NCBI RefSeq assembly: GCF_022965805.1 | Contig: NC_133106.1 | Location: 38,443,881 to 38,507,880, forward strand | DNA from: Primulina eburnea | Lineage: Eukaryota > Streptophyta > Magnoliopsida > Lamiales > Gesneriaceae | Length of the DNA stretch: 64,000 nucleotides | Direction of reading: 5' to 3' | Shown here: positions 1 through 12,400 of the stretch, in pieces | Numbering within the stretch: the first letter of the stretch is position 1 | Layout: each line of letters opens with the position of its first letter | Position numbers and translations under genes: made by a program | Notes under the pieces: generated by a model | Seen by the model: the letters and a program-made list of their open reading frames with translations, nothing else | The model's database searches: none | What the model was told of the DNA's origin: nothing

Positions 1-501
1 AGTTCAACTTCGGGCTTATTGTGCCTTTCAACTTCTTGACATGGGAAATTCTGCAAAAACAAACTAAAACATCTTGATCAATGCAAAATCAACAATTACA
101 AAGAAAGCATCAGGATAATTCGTATCTACAGAAGATCAAATTTGTAAAGTGAATAAATTAAAGAAAATGCACATTAAAACACGAAAAATAAAAATTTTCA
201 GCAACTTAACCTCGGTAAATGCTAAAGTTGAAATTTCTTTATATTCGACGAACTACCTGATTCCAAATTCTATATCTATTTTACAAAATATTCATTAAAA
301 ATATATTTAAAAAATAGGAAAACCACACCTGCAAGCACATAGCAGCCTCGAGAGTGTTCCGGATGCAGGTTAAATACAGTCGTAGAGTGTTGGCCTAATA
401 ATTTATCCACACATGCACACACAAAAACATATCAGTGATGGAAAAAGTAAATAAATCAAATACGAGTAGGGTGTGTGGATATTTGCTTCAATTCTCACCA
501 T
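1..501 (-). CDS. ARPC4: Actin-related protein 2/3 complex subunit 4 (5' part)
   Basis: Subunit of the Arp2/3 complex, which nucleates branched actin filaments in the cytoplasm. Three coding segments are visible: the ATG alone (499-501), exon 2 (329-394, 22 codons, ANTLRLYLTCIRNTLEAAMC plus LQ) and the start of exon 3 (1-50, reading NFPCQEVERHNKPEVEL). This matches the conserved plant ARPC4 N terminus, including the VERHNKPEVE block. Donors are GTGAGA after the ATG and GTGTGG after exon 2; acceptors are TTATTAG and TTTTTGCAG. An in-frame TAG directly precedes the exon 2 codon GCC, so the start codon has to come from a separate upstream exon. The ATG at 499-501 with its GTGAGA donor gives a 104-nt intron and is the best candidate. 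The remaining three quarters of the protein lie beyond the left edge. Family assignment is firm; the start exon is inferred. Confidence 0.87.
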
Positions 502-1062
502 CAACTGTTTGGATCTTCGGTTGGATGCGGATCCTTTGCACCAGATTATGGTCTATGGATCTTCTATTTTATCAAAAGAAGGAAGTGGGTTACTCTTTTG
601 CCCATATCACTAAAAACTTAAATTAATCAAGACATTACTGATTAACCTACCTAATATTACATTTACAGTTAAACAAGGCAAGAGTTCTTCTCCCTCTCGC
701 TCATTCCTCTAAGTTTTTTCTATCATTCTTCTTCAACAAACACCAGACCTAGAGCACCAGATCCCTCGAAGTCTACAGAGACAAACCAGCACCACCAAAA
801 ACTATTCCCGAGTTCCACCACCGATGGTATAATGAAAAGGAAAATTTTGGAGATTGGGTTAGGAGAGAAGAAAATGAGGTACAATCATGTGATACAATCT
901 TTGTCGTTGTTACATTACTACATTGTGAAGTTCATACTTGGGTGAAGTTTCTAACACACGAAATTCACCCAAATTTGGATAATTAATTAATTAATTTACC
1001 AACAACTGGCCGACCTCCCCGGTATCCATCTCACGACCATTCTGATCAAACCCTCATGTGCA
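502..1062. other. Leader/intron DNA upstream of ARPC4 start
   Basis: Pyrimidine- and purine-rich leader-like DNA directly above the ARPC4 start, with possible acceptors such as ATAAAATAG near 551-565 on the minus strand. No protein family, RNA gene or repeat was recognised. Confidence 0.3.
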
Positions 1063-1500
1063 TTAATTAGCTCCTACAGCAACCATTGCCATCAAATCAA
1101 TATTGTTAAATACAAGTGGCATATCCCCAAAAATATCTTTATACCTAAGGAAGTTCGACCAATGTGCGGACCCTTCCATCCAATCAAACTCCTCTTCACC
1201 TGTTCCCCAACAGAGGATTCTTGCTTCTTTATCTTCTGCTTCACTAGGGGATATAGGTGCCTCATGTTCTGCACTTTTGTGGACACGTCTTTCCAAGACC
1301 ACGACCATGGATATGATATAGGATCCCGAGAATAATGAACAGAGTTCACATGTAAAGCAATAGGCTTATATTTCTTCTCCCTAGTTTTCATTTTTTATAA
1401 AGTAGCATCATAAGACATCTCTCCATATTTTTCAACAAGTGTCCACTCCTGTGTCTCGGTCTATTTCTTCCTTCTAAGCTGAGGCGTCATCACCTTATAC
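1063..1500 (-). pseudogene. Unrecognised coding-like relic, frameshifted
   Basis: The minus strand reads like a decayed protein end. One frame (1308 to 1063) is tryptophan- and acid-rich (for example CWGTGEEEFDWMEG and NFLRYKDIFGDMPL) and ends at a stop. The upstream part (about 1500 to 1310) continues in another frame (for example TETQEWTLVEKYGEMSYDA) with stops. The composition looks like real protein rather than random AT-rich translation, but I do not recognise the family. It may be a transposon or retroposed gene fragment inside the ARPC4 leader intron. Confidence 0.3.
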
Positions 1501-2333
1501 CACAACCACACCACAACCACCGTATAACCAAAAATACATTCAATTGCTAAGATTTGTGTAGTTCAAAAAATCTTGCAACATAAAGAAATCACGGCAAGAT
1601 TTCTTAATCAGTTAACACGAAAATAAAATCCATAAAATGCCATAAGCTGACCTTGGGAAGTTGGAATTTGTTGAGCACGGATTAAAGGGTTTGTCCAAGA
1701 ACACCTAATAGGCAAACAGAATGACGAATTTGTTCAAAAATCAAAATTGAAAATGTTCCATACCTAAAAGGAGATATTGATACGAGTATTACAATCCCTG
1801 TTACATTAAACCGTTGTGTTGTTAAAAGCAAATGTAATGCATATTAAATATTTGGCGAATTAATTAATTTTATTTTGTGCTTGAGAACAGTACTGTCGTG
1901 GTTTGAAGAATATTCTTGATAATATCTGATTGTATCCAAATAAGACCTCGCCAAGAATCTACTGCATATATTTTGAAATGCTTCTAAAAAGCAATTATTT
2001 TATGCTTTATCTCGACTTGATTGAAATTCGGAAAGCTAGTCACCACAATTTGGTGTCAATTTCAATTCGTACTAACGATGAAGCCTCAGCCTTCAGGAAG
2101 CACTAACAATGTTTTTACACTCTAAAACATACAAATTACGGAACGTATTAAGCAGGAAAGCAATTCTATTGGTCTCAAAACACAACATTAACAAAAAATT
2201 CCGCCATGCGCATAAAACTGAAACCGATCAATTTTTCACGACATTGTTTCACAATTGAATTGAGTTAATAGCTGAAACTAATTCATAGTCCAATTGTATC
2301 AAAACTCGTTACTCTAATTTGAAATTTACTTAC

Positions 2334-2500
2334 CTCTGGCAGGAGCCATATTTGGGAGGACCAGAAAAAACACAATGCCCCCAATTGACACTCTAACTGA
2401 ATTCAATCAATCGAAATGATCGGGATAGAAGATTCTAGGGTTTTTCTAGAATACGAGTAGTCTAAAATATTCGAAGTACTGCACGAGCGTAATACGGGTT
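2334..2500 (-). other. Possible leader exon and promoter-proximal region upstream of ARPC4
   Basis: On the minus strand there is a telo-box (AAACCCTAG, 2435-2443) followed by a leader-like stretch, an ATG at 347-349 past 2000 (2347-2349) and a strong donor (CAGAG|GTAAGT, exon end 2334). Its frame does not continue into ARPC4 exon 2. It is best read as a non-coding first exon, or one with a short upstream ORF, spliced into the exon that carries the 499-501 start. Seen: telo-box and donor. Inferred: the link to ARPC4. Confidence 0.4.
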
Positions 2501-2820
2501 TTGGCGTTTCCAATCGCCGGTACTATTTAATTTATTTCATGTGTGTGTGGGGTAAATTTTGGTTTTGCTTTTAAATTAATACATCGATTTTCCAAATAGA
2601 TTTATAGGAAAAATTCGTTTTCTCTTCTTTTACGGAGGTCAGTTTTCCATATATCTTGTTAATATTATCATGTAAATTAATTTAAATGTGTCACATTGCT
2701 GATCAATGCAAAATTTTTGCATATATAAAATAATATATTTATTATAATTTTTAAATCATATATACTCACTTTAATTCGAAACAAAAAAACATAAAATATC
2801 TATAATTATTTTAAATATTA

Positions 2821-3108
2821 GGTTGTGTTTGGATCAATAAATTTCAAATATATAGATTTCGATTAGTTTTATTGTTTACAATTAAACAATAAATCGAATA
2901 TTAAATTCATATTTATTATTTACACATTAGTAATATGAAGTTAATAGATTTCAAAATGACAGCATTATTGAATGATTCTGTCATTATTAACATTAAATAT
3001 TATTTAAATATGTAAAAAATGAATTTTAAATTTATAATTTTTATTCTTCAATCAACCAAAATACATTTAAAATCCACGTATTTTAAATAAATCAATTCAA
3101 ATACAGCC
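2821..3108. mobile_element. Tourist-like (PIF/Harbinger) MITE
   Basis: A 288-bp AT-rich element bounded by imperfect terminal inverted repeats. The left end starts GGTTGTGTTTGGATCAATAA and the right end, read on the minus strand, starts GGCTGTATTTGAATTGATTT. It is flanked by direct TTA repeats (2818-2820 and 3109-3111), the target duplication of PIF/Harbinger elements. It has no coding capacity. Confidence 0.7.
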
Positions 3109-3469
3109 TTAAATAATTTGTACTGTTTGATTAGTTGATTGAAAAGTAAGAGACGGACCAGTCGAACCAATAAAATTGGGGAGAGATATTTACGGAATTT
3201 TTTAAAAAAATTCAACAGCATACAAAGATGTTAACTCCATCTATTTATTATTATTTGGGAAATAAGAATGTTAGTTTCAAACCTAATATCTCGTTTCAAA
3301 CTTGACATTTTGGTGTGAAATAAAATGTGATGAGAGAAACCTAGGCCGGTCAACAACAGAACAAAACAACGGTTCCCAAATATCACTACATTTCACAATT
3401 ACATCTTTGCATATTACAAGTAAAATAGAAAAAAACGAAAAAGAATTACAAAAACAGCTGTTGACAAAT

Positions 3470-6400
3470 TCATCCAGCCACATGGATACGCAAATTGTTA
3501 GCAACATAAAGAAGGTGGCTGATGTTTGTGGATGGGTAGTGTTGGAGTAGCTTCAGATTAGAAGTGAAGTCGCCTGCAAGTAGGCGCCTCCGGACAATTA
3601 TCAGCATCGCACAACAAATTCGGAGTAATATTTCCTGCAAATTAAAAATGCTTTACTTTGTCACACTTCGTGGCCTTTCAGCCAGGAGAAACAATTAAAG
3701 CGAAGAACTAGTGGTGTAATCATGAAGTATGAACAATGAACAAATTATAAAAGGAAAAAGGGAAACATATTTACAGTATCATTGAAAAAATATCTGGGAC
3801 AACATTATCTTATGGCGTGATCATAGCATCATTCCACGTAAATCAGATACTTTTTTATGACTTGATGTTTCTGATGTCCATCTTTGAATGTTCTCAAAAC
3901 ATTCCATCGATTATTCCTTTAAATTTTAATCAACAAATGAACCAAATGCTCAAGGCATTATCACATATAAATCGATTATGCAAATACATATATAGAAATC
4001 AAAAGAACTGATAAAAAACCTACTTACTTGAGGACCATCGGGGTCACTCAGGAGTGCATCCCAAATTAAGAGACAGTCACCAAAACCAAATTCTTGGGTC
4101 AAAAGTAGCGTAATCCACCTGAATGCATAAAACTGGGGATTGACCTGAAAGTACAAACACAAACCCATGAGGAAAAAATAAACATGCTCGTAAACTGTGA
4201 CTGCCATATTAGTGATACCTAGGCCTCAAGCATGCATTATATGAAAGATATCTGATCATACACATCAGTTACTGTAAAGGTTTATTACAGTACAAGGAGG
4301 CCTAAAAATCCTCCATATGAGACCTCAGACAGGTTAACTTAATATGTCCATGAAGTAGAAATAACAATGATAAACACCATAACAAAGCATACACGCAAAA
4401 ACCCCAATGGGAGCATTTTTTTGCCAACATGTTCTTGCGTGGCTCAAGCTATCATGTTGTTCTAACTCTGATAACCAGGAAATCAGCATCCTTTCTGACA
4501 CTGTGATCCAGAAACATGGTCCAACAATAACAAAGAGAAAAAATAATTAACAGTTGAAACAGAGGAGGACATAATCTTACTTTTGTGGTCATTTCAAGAT
4601 GACGCCACAATTCTTCATCATGCTCCTTTAGAAGCTGCGATAATCTTGTGATGGTAGACCGTATCCCCACAACACTGTTATCAAGTTGCTGAACAAAATT
4701 ATCCCGAAACCCACTCAATAGCTCCACAAAACAGAAGAAAGTGTCTGCCTCAGCAGAACCCTGCAGGACTTGCAAGACGAAATTAAAGAAGAAAAAGAAA
4801 CCAAAAAAGCAAAACAAAAAATTTCATAGATATTATTCAAACATCAGTCATTTTCCTCTCAGCTTAAGCAAATTAACTCGATAACTTTAAATGATGAAGA
4901 TCTGAAGTGATATTATAAACCTCTGCTTTATTGAATTATATACCTACTTTGCCTTTAGTTTTCAGTTTCCATGGATACAATCTCAATATATTTTCAATCT
5001 TAAGATTTTATCTACCAAGTAAAGAGATCGATCAAACCATAATTGAAATAAAAATCTACCATGGAAGCAGTTCCATTAAGTTTAACAGGTACTCACGAAA
5101 AACAAAACAAATGTATCCAAATTCCAGAGCAAGAACCTCAACCCGACAGTAACACATGCAAAGTGAGCAATGCCCGCTCTTCCAGTGAAAAGAGGGCATG
5201 GTAGTTTTGGATGTTCAATCTAGCTAGAAGGTCGTTTTGATATAACTAGAAAATAGCAAGGGTCTTAACCTAGGAAGGAATGGGAAACTTCAACATTTTA
5301 CTTAATTACCCTCATTATTTACTGAGATACGTGGAGGCGTAGAATGATAGAGCTGAGTAGCGGATGCATTAAACTCCTTTGCTCTTATCAATAAGATAGG
5401 TTTGGCTTTGCCAATTTCCGCTCCTCGCATCTTTAACTTATATAAGTTACATACTTGGAACGAGGAAAAAATATAGATATTTTCAAGGTACTTAAGAGTG
5501 TTTCGTTTCATAGTGAAATTAAAAAATCTGAAGTTTTCTGTCGACATAAATATCAAAATACACAAAGTGGAAAAAGCACACATTTTCTTTAAAAGAACAC
5601 CAACTTTTCAAGAAATTTCAGATGGAATAATGACCGAAAAATAATAAAATTTTATTACTGCAGTAAAACAGTCAAAACTTTGACATATTTATTTAAATTA
5701 AAGATATTAAATCAATTGCATTAGCAGAAAATAGAAAAAAAATTAGAAACTAAGAAACCTATCTTACCATGTTTTCTTCATTCGGGTCATTTGTAAACAC
5801 ATAGTATAGTGGTGCTAAGATTTCATTCATCCCTTGCACGTATCTTATTCCAGGATTCAACTTTGCAAATACAATCAATATATTTCTCAAAGCTTCCTGA
5901 AAGTAAAATATATAGTGTAAGTGAAATAAATGTACTTTCATTTAACCTAGCAACTAGAAAGACTGAGAAACCAGGGCTTCACTTGGTTGGATTTAGCAAA
6001 AGTTGAGTCCCCTGAGAAGAAGGGCATATCTGGATGAGTACGCATGACATCTCGGTCAATCTGTTCCATTATTTCAGTGTCCTACAAATTATAGAAGTGG
6101 GATCAAACACCATACCATACTAATGACTGACTTTACATGCTGTATTCATGGTAGATTATTAATACATTTAAGACAAACAACTCAAGTGTTCCAATACAAC
6201 AAGGCCTCGCTAAAGGGCTAACAAAGGTGGCATGACGTCCATACATCAGCAATACGATCCCCACACTGCTGAAAAGAAAGACAGTACCTGAAAGAACTTA
6301 TTCCATACACTACTCTTCCCAAGACTTAAGGGATGCTCTTCATAAGCTATCTCCGATCTAGAGAGGAAACCCTGATTTCCATCTGGTTCGTTGTTCTCAA

Positions 6401-9400
6401 GACTTGATTTTTCCAACTTCCTGGTAATATCTGACTGACTAGCCAAGGAAAAATTCAGAAGATGCAAAGCAAAAAAATTGGAAGTAGCGCAGCGGTAAAA
6501 ATATCTCTACATGGTTTGAAAAAACTTATAAACAGGACCAAGCATTTTATGTGCTTTCATGATGTCTGAGACTCTCGGAACAGTGCCAGCAATCAAAGAA
6601 TGGAACTCATTATGGAATATATTTTGGAGTGAAAATCCTGATGGAATTAACTCGAGGAGAACCTAAATAAATAAACTCAGCTCAAGCTGGTAGTAACAAG
6701 AAATCAATCCAGTAGATGTAAATATAACGTATACAAAGGCATCATCCTGTAGAATATAGCTGATTTTTAGAAGAGTTTAGGACACAAGAACGTACAGGAT
6801 TCATCATTAACTCCTCTTTGAAATGCTTATACTGCGACTTTTTCTTGGCCAGTTCCGAAGGCCAAAGCGAGCGATCTGTTGGTAAATACCCTAATAACAG
6901 CTGCGAAGATCCCGTAAGATATTACTCCAACTATTAGAGTTTTGAAATCAATAGAGACATAGTGAAAAATACACATCCTCAGTTGTTGAGTAACAGGTTT
7001 TCATTATCATCTATTCACAATATTTACATCCATATAATCAACGAAGAATGGAAGAGCACTTAGGCTCGTCTTTTATACTTTGCAGCACATTCTTAAAACA
7101 GTAATTATTCTGAAAGGAGGAGAAGGTTTTTGCCACAATCAACCTTTCTCTTGCTTTGATGGTATCCCATCATTATTGTTTACATTAACACTTGCACCTA
7201 CGACAATGACAAAATTATTTCTCTGAATAACCGATACTTCATGAAATTCTTAACAAGCCACATCACCCATTATCAGAAAACAGAAACAGGAATAATTAAA
7301 GCGGGATAAATGCAGATATGGTATTGAGAAGAGCCTCTGTGGTTTTATTTTCATATTTCCCGTATTTTAACCTCCGATATGTTTAATTGACACATTTTTT
7401 GTGTAATTTTATTGTAGGAGGAACTTTTACGGTCTTGGAGCAAATTTGAGCTAAAAAATGATGTTTATCACATTTGAAGTTTCCAAGATAGAGTTGAAAG
7501 TGAATGAGCAAACCAGAAGAAGTCCTGGAATAAGGCGTGGCCACGCCTTATGACGATACTTCAGCTGCCAAAAAAAAATTGCAAGAAGGGAAAATCTAAA
7601 TAAAATATTATTTATTATTTTATATTATATGATTAGGGTTAATTGAGAGGTTAGTGGGCTTTTTAGTAAAAGTAATTTAGACCCAATTGACTATTCACAC
7701 GTAAGAAAGGAAGAGGCGGCAAGAAGATTTCACTCACCAATCACCAATCATCAATCCTCACGCACGAAGAAAAAGGCGCAGGACTCCCATTTCCTCCCAA
7801 CAAAAAAATAGTTTGCTTTTCTTTTATGTTTTCTTATTTATTTTTCATGAATATTGTAGATCAAATTATGTTAGGCTAATTTTCTAAGTCTGATTCAAGG
7901 GATAGTCTACTGTTTAATTTTATCACTGTGAGGTTTTTGCACTTTAATTTATTATTCTTGTTTGTCCAAATATTCGTTGATTTATGATTTAATTATATGA
8001 ATGTTATACGTCAATTAATCTGACAATTTAACTTGATGTATGATTGTCTAATGCTAACCATGAATTCAGTGATCCGTAATTGTCATGAACGATTGGTACA
8101 TGAGTAGCGATAGATTAGGCGTGTTGTGCTATCATAACATATTTAATCTAAATAAATCGGTGAAACTCGATCTATCAATTGCAGCTATCTCGATTGTTAG
8201 ATTTTAGGATTAACTGTTTTCACGAAACCTAAATGCTATCTTTAATTAATATGGAACGCTATCGTGCCCAGTTGATTATCGGTAAGTTTTGACTGGATGC
8301 TGGGTTCGGTCAATTAATTTAGGAAAACACAAGAATTTTAGCGGCTATCCCTATTATTCTCAGGTTAATTGTTTGGAATAAAATGAATAAATGATTGGTT
8401 AACCGATGAACAGTGAGATAATTAAATAGTAGAATCCCCTTGAATCAGTATTTTTCTCGTATTAATTTCTTCAATTTATTCTCGTCGATTAATTTTCAAT
8501 TCTAGATTCATTATTCTTTCTTGCTTGGTAATTTTAGTTTAGATTATTTTATTTAGTAATTATCAAAAACAAATCCCCCCTTTATTTATTTTTAGTATCA
8601 AAAGAAATAAATCTACCGTTCCCTGTGGATTCGACCCTACTCACCATTACACTCGTTATTATTTAAAAGAGTAGGAATTAATTTGGTGGTCAACGACAGC
8701 ACACCAAATTTTGGCGCCGTTGCCGGGGAGCGGTTTAAGGTTAATTTCTTTTGATTTTTTTTTTTTTTTTATGCCTCGTTCTTCTCGTACAGGTAAACTT
8801 GAATACAATCCGGAAATCGAGAAGACAGCTAAGAGATTGAGAAAAGAAGCAAGATTAAAGCGTGAAAATCAACCATCATCATCATCTCCTGATTTGAACG
8901 TATCATCGGACTCCAACGGTACAGAAAGTGAATCGGACATTGATCTTGAGGTTGAAAGAAGTGAAAGTGACGAAGAAAAAATGGCAGGACAAGCTCAAAG
9001 AACACTCAGGGAGTTAGCTAATCCTAATGTTATTCAACAACCATTATGCATTCAATTCCCTACTACTGATGCTACTTTTGAATTAAAATCTGGCTTGATT
9101 CATTTATTGCCTACTTTTCGTGGTCTTGCAGGTGAAGATCCCCATAAACATCTGAAAGAGTTTCATATTGTTTGCACAGCCATGAAACCTCAAGGGATTA
9201 CAGAGGAGCAAATTTCATTGCGAGCTTTTCCATTCTCTTTAGCCGACAAAGCTAAAGATTGGCTCTACTACTTGCCCTCTGGGACGATAACGACTTGGGA
9301 TAATATGAAACAACAATTTTTGGAGAAGTTCTTCCCAGCTTCGCGAGCAGCCAACATCAGGAAGGACATTTGTGGGATTAGACAGTTACAAGGAGAGACA

Positions 9401-12400
9401 TTATATGAATATTGGGAGAGATTTAAGCAGTTATGTGCCAGTTGTCCTCAACATCAGATTCCAGAACAGCTCCTAGTCCAATATTTCTACGAGGGTCTCT
9501 CACTTTTTGATAGGAACATGATTGATGCTGCAAGTGGAGGTGCATTGGTAAACAAAACGCCTCAAGAGGCACGAGCTCTAATCTCCAACATGGCCGCCAA
9601 TGCACAACAGTTTGGAACTAGACAAGATAACCCTCCACGACAAGTCAATGAGGTAATTGTTACTCCTATCGATCAAAAGTTAGATTCTTTGACATCTCTT
9701 TTGGAAAAGTTGGTTGTAGGGCAGGTACAACAGGCCAAAGCTTGTGGCACATGTGCGATGGTTGGACATTCGACAGACACGTGCCCTACATTACAGGAAG
9801 ATCCAACGCAGCAGGTTAATGCAATCGGTGGATTTCCTGGACAGCCTCAACACCGATATGATCCGTATTCTAATAGCTACAACCCAGGATGGAAAGATCA
9901 CCCAAATTTCAGCTACAGGAATCAAGGAGGTCAACAAGGATATCCACAACAAAATTTTCACAAATATCCATCACCTGCGCAAGCCTCTAACTCAGGTATG
10001 TCTCTAGATGAAATCGTGAAGGCCTTAGCTGAGAACACTCAAAAATTTCAACAGGAAACGAGGGCTAGCATTCAGAATTTGAGCACTCAAGTAGGACAGT
10101 TGGCGACCTCAATTCACAAGTTGGAAGCAAAAAATTTAGGTAATATACCTTCTCAGACAGTGGTGAATCCAAGAGAGAATGTGAGTGCAATTACTTTGAG
10201 AAATTGTAAAGAATTGGATGTTCAAGAAATTGGGGTACAAGCATCAATCAAGCAAAAGGAAGAGAATGAGATAAAGGTTGAGGATAAAATAATCAATCAA
10301 GATGATGCTCCGAAAGGTACGTTTTCTCCTCAATTTGAGTATAAACCTATTCCCCCATTCCCCCTTGCATTGAACAGGAAATGTGAAAGTATCAAGGAGT
10401 TGAATGACACTCTTTGTAGAGGTGAGGTAAATATTCCTTCATTAGATGCTATTAAACCAGTACCTCGTTGTGCTAAAATTTTAAAAGAGTTGTGTACTAC
10501 AAAAAAGAGACATAAGCTGAAGGGGTGTAAAAGGGAAAAGGTAGGAGAACATGTTTCTGCTGTTATTCAAAAAACTATTCCTATCAAATGCAGTGATCCA
10601 GGTATGTTTTCTATCCGTTGTACCATTGGCGATACTAGACTTGAAAAGGCTATGTTGGATTTAGGTGCTTCTATCAATGTCATGCCTGATTCTGTTTATA
10701 ATTATTTGGAACTTGGACCTCTGACTGAAACTGACATTGTGATCCAGTTGGCTGATAGGTCCACTGTATATCCTAGAGGTGTAATTGAAGATGTTCTTGT
10801 GAAAGTTGAAAATTTGGTTTTTCCTGCTGACTTTTATGTGCTTGACATGGAAACTGATGATTTAAACAGTCAAATTTTGCTAGGAAGGCCATTTTTGAAA
10901 ACTTCAAAGTCTGTCATAGATGTTAATAGTGGTACCATTACTATGGAATTTGATGGTGAGATTGCAAAGTTTAATATTTATGATACCATGAAATATCCTC
11001 TTAGTGAAAGCACTATTAATACTCTTGATATCGCTAATCACTTGTCACAAGAAAATTCAAAATTTGTGGATAAGAATGATTTAGAGGAGATTATTGAAAG
11101 ACATGTTGAAAATTCTAATGCTAGATTTTCTCTCTCTGATTCGCAGATATCTAAAATTGAGCGAAGACTCCCTCCAGATCGACCCAAGCATGTACTCATG
11201 AAAAAAGGAGGAAATATCCAAGGGACACAGATTTCCAAGAAATTCAAAGAAAACATGCACATGCTGAAATTTGCTATGAAAATATTCAAGCGGGATAAAG
11301 TGGACAAAGTGACCATCTATGAACCACCATGAGCAACAAGAAATAATGAATGTCGAGCATAACGACTTAAAAAAATTGCGCTTTTGGGAGGCAACCCAAA
11401 TTTTAGTTCTTGTATTTTTTTTTATTTATTTTTCCAGTAGAGGTTTTAGAATAAGGCGTGGCCACGCCTTATTGAAACACCTCTACTGGAAAAATAAATA
11501 AAAAAAAATACAAGAACTAAAATTTGGGTTGCCTCCCAAAAGCGCAATTTTTTTAAGTCGTTATGCTCGACATCACCTCTACTGTTAAAAAAAAAAAAAA
11601 AAAAAAAAATTTTTTTTTACAGCAGAGGTTTAAGCATAAGGCGTGGCCACGCCTTATTGAAACACCTCTTCTGCTAGGAACTTTTTCATTTTCAAAAAAA
11701 AAAAAAAAAAAAAATATTTAACCTATTTCTTTTGTTTCTCACAGCGCCGCCGCACGCACCACCACAGCAGTTTCGCACGACCACGATCTCCTCCGCCTGA
11801 AAGTCTCTCGGCCCTGCACACACATCTTCTCCAGCGCACCATCGTTTCCCCCTCCGCAGCAATAGATGATATTTTTTTGGATGCTCAACATTTTTCAGGG
11901 GAGTTCTCTAACTTCATACTATTTTATCGTTTTAGTTGAGCATCTATTTTTTGTCATTGAGGACAATGTCAAGTTTAGGTGTGGGAGTTTTTGATGTGCT
12001 ATGAGAAGTTTGACTTGATTGTGGAATTTTATATTTTATTTGATCTTTAGTATTTCGAAAAAAAAAAAATTTGTTTAAAAATTTTTTAAAAAAAAAATTT
12101 GTGACGTTGTTAGTCCCAAACATCTAGTTCATTTGTTATCTCTTTCTTCTGAATCCTGATTGCTTCCGATGCGAATAAAAAAAAAATGATGTTTTCTTTG
12201 CGTGCAAATTGTTTTTGCATTCTCACTTTTGCAATATGAATAAGTTGCTCTTGATGATAGTTAGAGAGAACAAGTGTGTGGGATTTAACACAATTGCTAT
12301 ATTTTTTCTTGGTGAGCTTTGAGCCTATGAGCAATCATGATATCATGCTCCATTTTCTTTGATGTGTGTTGTCATTGCATTGTTAATTTTTCTAGAACTT

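Noticed and set aside
8711..8770. Longer gag N terminus starting at the PBS
   Set aside because: There is no ATG there; the frame is open only through the PBS and a poly-T run. The ATG at 8771 gives the expected start.
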